A DNA stretch of 64,000 nucleotides, taken from Leucobacter komagatae (GTDB lineage Bacteria; Actinomycetota; Actinomycetes; Actinomycetales; Microbacteriaceae). Location: contig NZ_JXSQ01000002.1 in NCBI RefSeq assembly GCF_000834055.1, positions 124,001-188,000 of the forward strand, in the 5' to 3' direction. The translations under genes and the position numbers were made by a program. Below, in pieces: positions 32,640 through 41,356 of this stretch; position 1 is the first letter of the stretch, and every line of letters starts with the position of its first letter. A model generated the notes under the pieces. The model made no database searches, was not told the DNA's origin, and was given only the letters and a program-made list of their open reading frames with translations.

Positions 32640-34376
32640 CTAGGCGAAAAACGCTGCCCCGGGAATCGATTCGAGGAGCTGCGCCGTGTACTCCGTCGCC
32701 GGCGTTTCGAAAATAGTATCAACGGAGCCAGACTCCACGACTGCGCCCTGTTTCATCACCAACACCTGGTGCGCGATCTGGCGAACCACAGCCAGGTCGT
32801 GGGTGATGAAGAGGTACGTGAGGCCGAGCTCCGACTGCAGCTCCGCGAGCAGCTCGAGGATCTGATCCTGCACGAGCACGTCCAACGCCGAAACTGCCTC
32901 GTCGCACACCACAAGCTGCGGGTTGATGGCGAGCGCACGCGCGATCGCGACACGCTGCCGCTGGCCACCCGAAAGCTGCCCCGGGCGGCGCTGCGCAACA
33001 GTGCGAGGCAACGAGACCTGGTCGAGGAGCTCGGCGACCCTTGCCTGCCGTGACGCACGGTCGCCGACACCGAAGATACGCAATGGTTCGTCGATGAGAC
33101 GCTCAATGCTGTACGTCGGATCCAGCGACCCGAATGGATCCTGGAACACCGGCTGCATCCGTCGCCGGGCCGCCCGCAACCGCGCACCGCGCGCCACCGC
33201 GATGTCCTCGTCCCCAAGGTGCACCGTGCCAGACGTAGGGGTCTCCAAGCCGAGCACCATGCGCGACAGGGTGGTCTTTCCTGAGCCAGACTCCCCCACC
33301 ACCGCTGTGGTTGTCCCCGCTGCCACATCGAACGAAATGTTGTCGACAGCTCGGAGGATTCCCCCGCCGCCGCGGATCTTGTACTCCTTCGTCAGCCCGT
33401 CCACCCGAAGCAGCGGGGTGCCGAACGACGCAGTGTCGAGGTGCAGTTGATCCCGCGCCTCTGCCCGCGCCGCATCCTCAGCGCGCACCTTCGCGGCGTC
33501 CGTATCGCGCACGGCGACGAGCGATGGTGCTGCCGCAACGAGCTTGCGGGTGTACTCCTCCTTTGGGGACTTCAAGATCTCCGAAGGCGTGCCCTGCTCA
33601 ACGATCTTGCCCTTCGACATCACGATGACCCTGTCCGCACGATCGGCGGCAAGACCGAGATCGTGGGTGATGAAGAGGAGCGCGATGCCCTCCGCGTCGA
33701 TGAGCGACTGCAGGTGATCAAGGATCTGGCGCTGCACGGTGACGTCAAGGGCTGACGTCGGCTCATCGGCGATGAGCAGCTCAGGGTTGCAGGCAAGGCC
33801 GATCGCGATGAGTACGCGCTGGCGCATGCCGCCGGAGAACTCGTGCGGGTACTGCTTCGACCGCCGCTGCGCGTCGGGGATTCCAGCGAGCGTCATGAGT
33901 TCCGTGACGCGGGCCCGCACACCGGCGCGCGACATGTCCCCGTGGCTGGCGGGGTGAGCGAGGATTGTGTCTGCGATCTGCGCTCCCACCTTCATCGTGG
34001 GGTTCAGGTTCGACATCGGATCCTGCGGCACGAGACCGATCTGCTCGCCACGGATGCTCCGCAGCTCGCGCTCGGTCGCCCCGGTGAGCTCGCGACCCCG
34101 GAGGGTGATCGAACCACCGGTGACGCGACCGTTGGCCGCAAGCAGACCCATGATCGCCGCCGCGACGGTCGACTTACCCGAACCGGATTCACCCACGATC
34201 GCCACGCGTTCGCCAGGCTTGATGTCGAGATCCACTCCGTGCAACACCTGGGTTTCACCCGCGTCGGTGGTGAAGCCGACGGTGAGCCCGCTCACAGAAA
34301 CCAGGGCCTCCTGGCCAGCTGGCTGCGCAGCACTCGCGTGCTCGCCCCGGCTCGTATCGTTAGCGTCCTGCTGCAT
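32640..34376 (-). CDS. Dipeptide/oligopeptide ABC transporter, fused ATPase subunits (DppD-DppF)
   Basis: 578 residues from ATG 34376, with AGGAG upstream. Two complete ABC domains lie in one chain. Domain 1: VGESGSGKS, EFSGGMRQRVLIA, LLIADEPTSALD. Domain 2: VGESGSGKT, QLSGGQRQRVAIA, LVVCDEAVSALD. The cap of each has the ORF/OppD-type helices and the C-terminal oligo-HPY-like tail. This is the GsiA-type fusion of DppD and DppF. The Walker B of domain 2 reads CDEAVSALD where most have CDEPVSALD. The gene overlaps the gamma-glutamyltransferase gene by 17 nt. Confidence 0.92.
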   Translation of the reverse strand: MQQDANDTSRGEHASAAQPAGQEALVSVSGLTVGFTTDAGETQVLHGVDLDIKPGERVAIVGESGSGKSTVAAAIMGLLAANGRVTGGSITLRGRELTGATERELRSIRGEQIGLVPQDPMSNLNPTMKVGAQIADTILAHPASHGDMSRAGVRARVTELMTLAGIPDAQRRSKQYPHEFSGGMRQRVLIAIGLACNPELLIADEPTSALDVTVQRQILDHLQSLIDAEGIALLFITHDLGLAADRADRVIVMSKGKIVEQGTPSEILKSPKEEYTRKLVAAAPSLVAVRDTDAAKVRAEDAARAEARDQLHLDTASFGTPLLRVDGLTKEYKIRGGGGILRAVDNISFDVAAGTTTAVVGESGSGKTTLSRMVLGLETPTSGTVHLGDEDIAVARGARLRAARRRMQPVFQDPFGSLDPTYSIERLIDEPLRIFGVGDRASRQARVAELLDQVSLPRTVAQRRPGQLSGGQRQRVAIARALAINPQLVVCDEAVSALDVLVQDQILELLAELQSELGLTYLFITHDLAVVRQIAHQVLVMKQGAVVESGSVDTIFETPATEYTAQLLESIPGAAFFA

Positions 34377-36186
34377 AGCCCTGTGCTCCTCGCGGGTTGG
34401 CGGCGGCTGAAAGCGCGCCAGTTTGGGGGTTTCTTCCGACGCTGGAGAGGCGACCAAGCGCCCAGTCCCCCGCACGGGTGATTCGGTGACCGCGGGCCTC
34501 GAGGTCGGCGATGACGTCGTCGCCGAGGCGATCTTCGACAACGACACCCGCCGGCGTCCAGGTGCGCGGCCAGAACGACTCGGGAACCGAGGTCGTGTGC
34601 AACGCCGGCGCGTCGATCGCCTGCTGCTGCGTGTAGCCGCCGACGAGCACCCTGAGGAGGAACAGCAACTGCCACTGATCCTGCTGGTCTCCGCCTGGCG
34701 AACCGAGCGCGAGCACGGGCTCACCGTCACGCAGCACGAGCGTGGGCGTCAGCGTCGTCCGCGGGCGCTTGCCCGGCGTGAGCGTTGACGGGGCGCCCGC
34801 CTCGAGCCAGGTCATCTGCAGGCGCGAGCCGAGGCAGAACCCCAGCTCTGGGATCACCGGTGAGGACTGCAGCCAACCGCCTGACGGCGTTGCAGCCACC
34901 ATGTTGCCCCACCGGTCGACGACGTCGATGTGGCAGGTGTCACCCTTGGTGACCCCGGCCTTGGTAACCGTCGGCTCGCCAACACCGGCAATGGCTTCCC
35001 CCTCGGCGAGTGCCGGCGGGCGGTACGCGGTGCGCAGCGGCGGCACGAACGGGGTGTGGCCAGGGATGGTGCCCGGCCTGAGTTCCGTCGACGCATGCTC
35101 TCCGATGAGCGCGCGGCGCTCCGCCGCGTACTCCTCTGACAACAGCACGTCCAGTGGCACATCGTGGTCGCCGTAGTATGCCTCGCGATCCGCGTAGGCA
35201 AGCTTCTGCGCCTCAATGATCCGGTGCGCGCCATCGGCGGTCGACGGATCAATCTCGTCGTCGGCAAAGCCCGCGAGGATCTGCAGGGTCTGCAGCAGTG
35301 CTGGGCCCTGACCCCACGCGCCGGTCTTCGCGATCGTGACGCCGCGGAACTCGATCGTGACCGCGTCCTCGGTACTCGCTCGGAACCCTGCAAAGTCATC
35401 GCGGGTGATCACACCAGCGTGGTCCGTTCCTGAGGAGTGCCGGTGCGCGCCGAGCACGAAGTCCGCTGCTGCGTCAGCAACGAAGCCGTCAGACCAGGCG
35501 TGCCGTGCCGCTTCGATGCGGGCGACGCGATCTGCACCAGCGGGCAGCGCCGCGCCTGCCTCGATGAGTCGATCGAGGGTGCGCGCGTACGCCTCATTGC
35601 GGATGATCTGCCCTGGCGCCGGAGCCTTCCCGTCGGTGAGCCAGAGCTCAGCCGAGGTCGGCCAGTGCTCGAGGAAGAGCTCGCGCACGCTCTCGATCGT
35701 GGTGCTCACCCTGGCGAGTGCTGCGTGACCGTCGCGTGCGTAACCAATCGCAAACTCGAGCACGTCTGCGAGCTCCCAGGTGCCCTGCTCCGCGAGCAGA
35801 AGCAACCAGGCGTCGACCGCCGCAGGCACCGCGGCTGCGAGAGCGCCAGAGCCGGGCACGAGTTCGAGGCCCTCGGACAGATAGTGCTCGGCGCTCGCGC
35901 CTGCCGGCGCGTGGCCCTGCCCCATGAGGACGCGCGGGCCAGTGTCTGAGCCGCTGACGTGGAAGATGCCGGTCATGTCACCGCCCGGCCCGTTGAGGTG
36001 CGGTTCGACGACGTGGAGCACGAATGCCCCAGCGACGCTCGCATCGAAGGCGTTGCCGCCGCGCTCGAGCACGGCCTGCGCACTCGCGGTCGCGAGCCAG
36101 TGCGTCGACGCGCTCATCCCGAAGTTGCCCTCGAGCGTTGGCCTGGTGGTGAATTCTGCCGGTGGTGTGAAAGACATGGGGATCAC
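34360..36186 (-). CDS. Gamma-glutamyltransferase family protein, no signal peptide
   Basis: 608 residues from GTG 36186 (overlapping the permease stop as GTGA), or 605 from ATG 36177. The Ntn-hydrolase signature is intact: KGDTCHIDVVDRWGNMVAA with the presumed autoprocessing Thr, then GSRLQMT and TLVLRDGEPVLALGSPGGDQQ (Gly-Gly oxyanion region). The N-terminus opens with a GMSASTHWLATASAQAVLERG block typical of GGT. No signal sequence is seen, so it should act in the cytoplasm, cleaving gamma-glutamyl bonds of imported compounds. It sits inside the peptide ABC operon, between the permease and ATPase genes. Confidence 0.88.
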   Translation of the reverse strand: MIPMSFTPPAEFTTRPTLEGNFGMSASTHWLATASAQAVLERGGNAFDASVAGAFVLHVVEPHLNGPGGDMTGIFHVSGSDTGPRVLMGQGHAPAGASAEHYLSEGLELVPGSGALAAAVPAAVDAWLLLLAEQGTWELADVLEFAIGYARDGHAALARVSTTIESVRELFLEHWPTSAELWLTDGKAPAPGQIIRNEAYARTLDRLIEAGAALPAGADRVARIEAARHAWSDGFVADAAADFVLGAHRHSSGTDHAGVITRDDFAGFRASTEDAVTIEFRGVTIAKTGAWGQGPALLQTLQILAGFADDEIDPSTADGAHRIIEAQKLAYADREAYYGDHDVPLDVLLSEEYAAERRALIGEHASTELRPGTIPGHTPFVPPLRTAYRPPALAEGEAIAGVGEPTVTKAGVTKGDTCHIDVVDRWGNMVAATPSGGWLQSSPVIPELGFCLGSRLQMTWLEAGAPSTLTPGKRPRTTLTPTLVLRDGEPVLALGSPGGDQQDQWQLLFLLRVLVGGYTQQQAIDAPALHTTSVPESFWPRTWTPAGVVVEDRLGDDVIADLEARGHRITRAGDWALGRLSSVGRNPQTGALSAAANPRGAQGYAAGR

Positions 36187-37106
36187 TTTCTCGCACTCGA
36201 CGGATCGAGTGCGTCGCGGAGTGCGTCTCCGAACAGGTTGAAGGCCAAACAGATCACCATGATCGCAAGCCCGGGGAACACGGCTGCGCTCGGCGCGCGG
36301 AAGATGTACTGCTGCGCGTCGGAGAGCATAATGCCGAGGCTCGAGCCGGGCGGCTGGATCCCGAGGCCGAGGAAGGAGAGGATCGCCTCACCGATGACGG
36401 CGACAGGAATGATGACGGTGGCCTGCACGATGATTGCCGACACAATGTTCGGCAGGATGTGGCCGCCAAGGATACGGGTGGGCCCAGCGCTCATGGCCTG
36501 GGCACTGAGGACATAGTCGAGCTCCTTCACCCTGAACGTCTCAGCGCGCACAACGCGGATCATCGTGGGGATCTGCGCGATGCCGAGCGCGATCGCCGCG
36601 TTCCCAAGACTCGCGCCGTTGATCGCGGCGAGTCCGACAGCGATGATGAGGAACGGGAACGCGAGCATCACATCGGTGAGGCGGGAGACGATGCCATCGA
36701 GCCAACGCCAGTACCCCGCGAGGAGGCCGAGCGGGGCGCCAATGACGACGGCGAGGGCGACGGAGAGCAGGCCGACCTGAACCGATGCCTGGGTGCCGTA
36801 GAGGATTCGCGAGTAGATATCGCGCCCGAGGTCGTCTGTACCGAGTGCGAAGCCGACGGTGCCTGGGACCTGGAATGGCGTGTCAAAGTGCACCTCTGCC
36901 GGGTCGTAGGGGGCGAGGAGCGGAGCGAACAGTGCGACGAGCAGAACGAGCAGCAACAGCACGCCGCCTGCGAGGCCGAGCGGGTTTCGGCGGAGCGAGC
37001 GCCAGAGGCGTCCGCGATCCGAACCGAGGCTGGATCCGACTGCGACGGCCGCGGTGCTCGGAGGCACCGCCTGGCCCGAGCCGGTGAGCGGGGATTTCGT
37101 AGACAT
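36183..37106 (-). CDS. Peptide ABC transporter permease, DppC-like
   Basis: 307 residues with a cytoplasmic N-terminal arm and six hydrophobic segments. DppC/OppC traits are the N-terminal segment NPLGLAGGVLLLLVLLVALF, the binding-protein-dependent loop EAILSFLGLGIQPPGSSLG, and the C-terminal NLFGDALRDALDP. The EAA-loop region is near AQAMSAGPTRILGGHILPNI. It forms the channel with DppB. The ATG shares one base with the DppB stop (TAATG) and the stop overlaps the GGT start, so the three are tightly coupled. Confidence 0.93.
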   Translation of the reverse strand: MSTKSPLTGSGQAVPPSTAAVAVGSSLGSDRGRLWRSLRRNPLGLAGGVLLLLVLLVALFAPLLAPYDPAEVHFDTPFQVPGTVGFALGTDDLGRDIYSRILYGTQASVQVGLLSVALAVVIGAPLGLLAGYWRWLDGIVSRLTDVMLAFPFLIIAVGLAAINGASLGNAAIALGIAQIPTMIRVVRAETFRVKELDYVLSAQAMSAGPTRILGGHILPNIVSAIIVQATVIIPVAVIGEAILSFLGLGIQPPGSSLGIMLSDAQQYIFRAPSAAVFPGLAIMVICLAFNLFGDALRDALDPSSARK

Positions 37107-38059
37107 TATTTTCTCCCTCCCACACGGATGCGGGGGTTAATCACCGAGTACAGCACGTCGACGGCAAGGTTGATGAGAATGTAGGCGAGCGTGACCACGA
37201 GCACTACCGCTTGGATCACCGGGTAGTCGCGGGTGAAGACGGCGTCGAGGGTGAGCTTGCCGAAGCCGGGCAGCCCGAAGATGCGCTCCGTGACAACCGC
37301 CCCAGAGATGAGGCCGCCGAGCTGCAGACCGACGATCGTCATAACCACGATGAGCGAGTTCCGCAGGCCGTACCGGAAGAGGATTCGGAAGCGGCCGAGG
37401 CCCTTCGCCCTGGCCGTGCGCACGTAGTCGGAGCCCATCGACTCGATCATCGATGCCCTCGTCTGGCGCATGATGACCGCGGCAAGGCTGATGCCGAGGA
37501 TGATCGCTGGGAGCGTCAGGTAGTACAGCCCGGTGATCGGGTTGTCGAGCACCGGCACGTATCCGGACGCGGGGAACCAGCCGAGGATCACGGAGAGGTA
37601 CATGATGGCGAGGATGCCGAGCCAGAAGTTCGGGACGGAGAGGCCTACGATCGCGAAGATGTTCGCGATCCACTCTGGCCAGCGCCCGCGGAAGCGTTCG
37701 GCGATGACGCCTGCGAGCACGCCGACGATCACGGCGATGACGATCGCGTAGGTTGCGAGCCAGAGCGTCACGGGGAGTGTTGCGCCAATGAGCTCGGTGA
37801 CTGGTGCGCCCGTGCGGAGGGAATTGCCGAAGTCGCCGCGGAATACGTTGCTGATGAACGAGAGGTACTGCACCACGATCGACTTATCGAGACCGAGGCG
37901 CTCTCGGGTTGCGGCAACCGTTTCGGGGTCTGCCTCCTCCCCTGCCATGGCGAGGGCGGGATCGCCCGGGATGGCGCGGACGCCGATGAACACGACGATC
38001 GAGGCGAGGATCAGGGTCAGTGCTGACTGCCAGAGCCTGGTGAAAATGTAGCGGGGCAT
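37106..38059 (-). CDS. Peptide ABC transporter permease, DppB-like
   Basis: 317 residues, six hydrophobic segments. The DppB/OppB signatures are MPRYIFTRLWQSALTLILAS at the N-terminus, SIVVQYLSFISNVFRGDFGNS, and the EAA loop DYVRTARAKGLGRFRILFRY, plus GAVVTERIFGLPGFGKL. It lies 5 bp after the binding protein gene and ends overlapping dppC by one base. The substrate path would accept short peptides, consistent with the gamma-glutamyltransferase in the same operon. Confidence 0.94.
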   Translation of the reverse strand: MPRYIFTRLWQSALTLILASIVVFIGVRAIPGDPALAMAGEEADPETVAATRERLGLDKSIVVQYLSFISNVFRGDFGNSLRTGAPVTELIGATLPVTLWLATYAIVIAVIVGVLAGVIAERFRGRWPEWIANIFAIVGLSVPNFWLGILAIMYLSVILGWFPASGYVPVLDNPITGLYYLTLPAIILGISLAAVIMRQTRASMIESMGSDYVRTARAKGLGRFRILFRYGLRNSLIVVMTIVGLQLGGLISGAVVTERIFGLPGFGKLTLDAVFTRDYPVIQAVVLVVTLAYILINLAVDVLYSVINPRIRVGGRK

Positions 38060-38064
38060 GGGTA

Positions 38065-39720
38065 CTAGTCCTTGTCGGCCACGAAGCCAGCGCGGCTGAG
38101 GCGCACGACTCCGTCGGTGTAGGTGCGGACGCCGGAGACATCGACAGAGTGAGCCGTGATGTTGCGCTGCCGGTAGGTGTAGATCAGCGGGTTGTCCTCG
38201 TGAGCGAGGGCCACTGCTTGCCCGTAGAGTGCTGCACGCTCGTCAACGTCGCTGAGCTGTGCGGCGCGGGTGAGCAGGTCGTCCATCTCGGCGCTGTTGT
38301 AGCCACCGTCGTTGTTTCCCGCGCCGGTCGTGAGGAACGTTGCGAGGTTGCCGTGTGGATCGATGCGCCCGGACCAGCCGATCTGCATGAGATCGAAACT
38401 GCCAGATTTCTGCATGTCGAGGAGTGTCGAATACTCGACTGGTTCGATGCGCAGGTTGAAGCCGCCCTCCCGCACGCTCGCCTGTAGGGCCTGCGAGTAG
38501 CGGAGCGCGTCTGGCGAGTTCGCCACCTTGAGCGAGACGGTGAGCGGGATCTCGACGCCGGCCTCTTCGAGGAGCGCACGCGCGCCTTCCGGGTCGAATT
38601 CGACGCACTCGTTCGAGGCTGCTGTCGCGAACGGGCTGCCTGGCGAGATCGCGCTGCACGCTGGGTCGTACCAATTGTTGAACACGGAGTTCACGAGCGC
38701 AGGGCGGTCGATGGACATCGAGAGCGCCTGCCTGACCCTCGCGTCTGACGCGAGCGGCCCTTCGCGCTGCACAACGGGCTGGGCGGTGCCGTTGGTGTTT
38801 CCGATGTTGACGGTGAGGCCCTGGTAGCCGAGGGATCCGGTCTGCAGCACCTCGATGTCGCGCTCAAGCAGCAGGGCGTCAGCGTCCTGCGGCGAGATCG
38901 AGTCGGCGACGTGAACGTCGCCCGAGCGGAGGTTCGCCGCGCGAATGTTCGCGTCGCCCATGATCCGGTAGGTGATGGTGTCGAGGTGGACCTCGTCTGC
39001 CGCGTAGTAGTTCGGGTCTTTCTCGAGCTTGATCGAGGTCTGCGGGATGCGCTCGACGAACTTGAAGGCGCCGACGCAGCTGGGGTTGTCTGCGAAGGCC
39101 GTGGTCTCGTCTCCTGTGGCTTTCGGGGAGAGGATCATACCTGCGCGGTCCGCGAGGGCTGCGGTGAGCGGGGCGAACGGGGTCGCGTATTCGACGACGA
39201 CGGTTTCCGCGTCGGGCGCGCTCACCCGTTCGATCGGGCCGAGCTCGGTCTTTCGGCCGGAGCCCTCGAGGGTGAGGTTGCGCTCGAGGGTGGATGACAC
39301 CGCTGCGGCGTTGAACGGAGTGCCGTCGGAGAACACGGCGCCCGTGCGCACGGGAATGGTCACCCGCAGGCCGTCCGCGCTGATCTCCGGAAGCTCGGTT
39401 GCGAGCTGCGGCACGATCTCGCCGTTCGCGTCGATGTCGTACAGCTTCTCGCACATTGCGTTCATGACGAAGCGGGTATACAGGGAGGTCGACGTCGTTG
39501 GATCGAGCTTGTCCGGCTCAGAGGAGAGCGCCATGATGAGGTCGCCACCCTCTTGTATCGCCTGTCCAGTGGTGGGGGCCTCAGTGACGTCGACGCGGAC
39601 GCCCTGCGCTTCGGGGTATTGCAACGGCACACACCCGGTGACGGCGATCGCGAGCGCAGCCAGACCGGCCGCACCTGCCCACTTCCGGGACGCTCTCACA
39701 CGCGTTCCGCGATTATGCAT
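38065..39720 (-). CDS. ABC transporter substrate-binding lipoprotein, family 5
   Basis: 551 residues, first gene of the operon. The lipoprotein signal ends in AVTGC (Cys30). The mature protein is an SBP_bac_5 (DppA/OppA) type: PDKLDPTTSTSLYTRFVMNA, DGLRVTIPVRTGAVFSDGTP, DARVRQALSMSIDR and the hinge at NYYAADEVHLDTITYRI. It captures peptides at the outside of the membrane. CAGGAGAACC precedes ATG 39720. Two TGTATACA palindromes lie 53 and 86 bp upstream and are the probable binding sites of the operon's GntR regulator. Confidence 0.93.
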   Translation of the reverse strand: MHNRGTRVRASRKWAGAAGLAALAIAVTGCVPLQYPEAQGVRVDVTEAPTTGQAIQEGGDLIMALSSEPDKLDPTTSTSLYTRFVMNAMCEKLYDIDANGEIVPQLATELPEISADGLRVTIPVRTGAVFSDGTPFNAAAVSSTLERNLTLEGSGRKTELGPIERVSAPDAETVVVEYATPFAPLTAALADRAGMILSPKATGDETTAFADNPSCVGAFKFVERIPQTSIKLEKDPNYYAADEVHLDTITYRIMGDANIRAANLRSGDVHVADSISPQDADALLLERDIEVLQTGSLGYQGLTVNIGNTNGTAQPVVQREGPLASDARVRQALSMSIDRPALVNSVFNNWYDPACSAISPGSPFATAASNECVEFDPEGARALLEEAGVEIPLTVSLKVANSPDALRYSQALQASVREGGFNLRIEPVEYSTLLDMQKSGSFDLMQIGWSGRIDPHGNLATFLTTGAGNNDGGYNSAEMDDLLTRAAQLSDVDERAALYGQAVALAHEDNPLIYTYRQRNITAHSVDVSGVRTYTDGVVRLSRAGFVADKD

Positions 39721-39772
39721 GGTTCTCCTGACTTCTGGTTCACCGACGTTGGCAAACGAGACTGTTCAATAA

Positions 39773-39813
39773 TGTATACAAAAGCGCGGCGAGATGCCAC
39801 ATTTTTGTATACA
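39773..39813. promoter_or_regulatory. Paired TGTATACA operators, probable GntR/FCD sites
   Basis: TGTATACA at 39773-39780 and again at 39806-39813, each a perfect 8-bp palindrome, with centres 33 bp apart (about three helical turns, same face). They lie just upstream of the binding-protein gene, which heads the operon encoding a GntR/FCD regulator. The subfamily usually recognises short TA-centred palindromes of this kind. Confidence 0.6.
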
Positions 39814-39946
39814 CATTTCGTCACGTAACGCCGCGACCATCCCGATGGCAGCACTCAGAGGCGCCGGAATCACGGGGGATTTCGAACATCGGCGCACAAG
39901 GGCCGTGCGCAAACACCGGAGAAAACTGGCTCGGTGCGACCCGGTG

Positions 39947-40267
39947 TTACGGGCGAGTAGCCGGCACCGCGAGCGCCCATTCGGCCATCGCGTCGAGCAC
40001 GGTACGCAACTGCAGCCCGAGTGGAGTGAGAGCATATTCCACCCGCGGCGGGACCTCGGCGAACACCGTGCGCGTTACGAGCCCGTGCGCCTCGAACTGG
40101 CGCAGCCGACTCGTGAGCGTGTGCGGGCTGATGCCAGGAAGCCGGTCGCGAAGCTCGCCAAAGCGGAGCGACCCGTGCAGCAGCTCGCGCACAATGAGCG
40201 TCGCCCACGGCCCCTCGAGGAGTACGAGAAAGCGCGCGACACCGCATTCGGGGAGATCATTCTGCAT
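39947..40267 (-). CDS. HxlR-family regulator, QorR/YtfH-like
   Basis: 106 residues, one winged HTH domain. Characteristic are the N-terminal cysteine (Cys8, in LPECGVARFL), WATLIVRELLHGSLRFGELRDRLPGISPHTLTSRLRQ and VEYALTPLG. HxlR proteins such as QorR of Corynebacterium use that N-terminal Cys to sense quinone, disulfide or aldehyde stress. It is divergent from the NmrA-type reductase with a 14-bp inverted repeat in the 63-bp gap, as in the E. coli ytfH-ytfG pair. An exposed Cys8 supports a redox sensor here. Confidence 0.87.
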   Translation of the reverse strand: MQNDLPECGVARFLVLLEGPWATLIVRELLHGSLRFGELRDRLPGISPHTLTSRLRQFEAHGLVTRTVFAEVPPRVEYALTPLGLQLRTVLDAMAEWALAVPATRP

Positions 40268-40281
40268 GATTTCAAGAATAC

Positions 40282-40328
40282 CTCAACAGTGCAGTTGATG
40301 TAACTGATGCATTCACTGCACTATTGAG
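40282..40328. promoter_or_regulatory. Large inverted repeat in the HxlR/oxidoreductase divergent promoter
   Basis: CTCAACAGTGCAGT (40282-40295) and ACTGCACTATTGAG (40315-40328) match at 13 of 14 positions as an inverted pair with a 19-bp spacer. It sits in the 63-bp gap between the two divergent starts, so it is the obvious operator of the HxlR protein. Confidence 0.75.
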
Positions 40329-40330
40329 TT

Positions 40331-41191
40331 ATGACATCAGTAATCCACGGCGCAACTGGCGCCCAAGGCTCCCCCGTTCTCGCAGCGCTTACCGCGCTCG
40401 GCAAGCACCCCATCGCGCTCAGCCGCAACGCTGCCCCCATTGAGGGCGCGCGCAGCATCGCCGCCGATGCGACCTCGGCCAAGGCCCTCACCGCCGCCTA
40501 CCGCGAAGCAGACTCGGTGTTTGTGCACCTCCCGCTCGGCTCCGAGGAGACCCGCCGCGGCATCGCCGGCGCGGTCGTCGAAGCCCTCGCCGAGGCGCGG
40601 CCGGGACGCGTCGTGATTTCGACGAGCGGAGCAATCGTTGACGCTCCTGGGACTGCGATGCAGGTCGCACCGGACTCGGCGCTCGCACAGCTCATCGACG
40701 GCGCCATGAAAACGGGCATCCCCACCGCCGTCGTAGCCCCACGGCTCTTCCTTGAGAACCTGCTCCTGCCACACGTTCAGGCGGGCGTGCGCGAGGAGGG
40801 TGTGCTGCGCTACCCCGTTCGGCCCGATTTCGCGGTCTCGTGGGCCTCGCACCTTGACGTCGCCGACGCCATTGTTGCCCTGCTGCACGACCCAACCGTC
40901 ACGGGAGTCATCGGTGTCGGCCACACTCCGCCGGTCACCGGCCCGGAGCTCGCCGCAGCCTTCGCCGAGTCGCTCGGCACGCCCGTTCGTTTCGAGCAGG
41001 TGACCCCAGCGGAGTTCGGCCAGCGCATCGCCCCGCTTCTCGGTGAAGGCCCCGCCGCCGGTGTCGCCGGGCTCTACACCGCGCTGGGCGCTGAGCCCGA
41101 CTTCACCTTCAGCCCGGAGACCGGCGCCGCGGCCCGCCTCGGCGTCGAGCCGCGCGCCCTCGTCGCGTGGATCAACGGGGTGAATAGCTAA
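40331..41191 (+). CDS. NmrA/QOR2-type NAD(P)H-dependent reductase
   Basis: 286 residues. The N-terminal Rossmann motif VIHGATGAQGSPVLAALT is that of atypical SDRs (NmrA, YtfG). Further motifs are VVISTSGAIV and VVAPRLFLENLLLPHV, which replace the usual YxxxK; the active-site Tyr is absent, as usual in the family. YtfG reduces quinones with NADPH. The divergent HxlR regulator suggests induction by quinone or electrophile stress. A strong hairpin follows the stop. Confidence 0.85.
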   Translation: MTSVIHGATGAQGSPVLAALTALGKHPIALSRNAAPIEGARSIAADATSAKALTAAYREADSVFVHLPLGSEETRRGIAGAVVEALAEARPGRVVISTSGAIVDAPGTAMQVAPDSALAQLIDGAMKTGIPTAVVAPRLFLENLLLPHVQAGVREEGVLRYPVRPDFAVSWASHLDVADAIVALLHDPTVTGVIGVGHTPPVTGPELAAAFAESLGTPVRFEQVTPAEFGQRIAPLLGEGPAAGVAGLYTALGAEPDFTFSPETGAAARLGVEPRALVAWINGVNS

Positions 41192-41203
41192 CGGGTTTCG
41201 TTT

Positions 41204-41236
41204 CCCTCCCGGGCGCGTGCGCGCAGCCCGGGAGGG
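41204..41236. terminator. Strong hairpin between convergent reductase and crcB genes
   Basis: CCCTCCCGGGC pairs perfectly with GCCCGGGAGGG (11 bp) around an 11-base loop. It is 12 bp after the reductase stop. No U-tract follows on either strand, but the stability suits a bidirectional terminator. Beyond it, 41240-41335 contains short repeats (CACAGAGCGC and CGGCTCGC units). Confidence 0.6.
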
Positions 41237-41356
41237 CGCTGGCCGCACTCGCGGCAGGCCACGGCTCGCCGCGGATCGCTACGGCTCGCCACAGAGCGCC
41301 ACAGAGCGCCACGGTCGAAGACCCCGCGCGTCGCTAGCGCTTCGGCCCGCCGGGCC

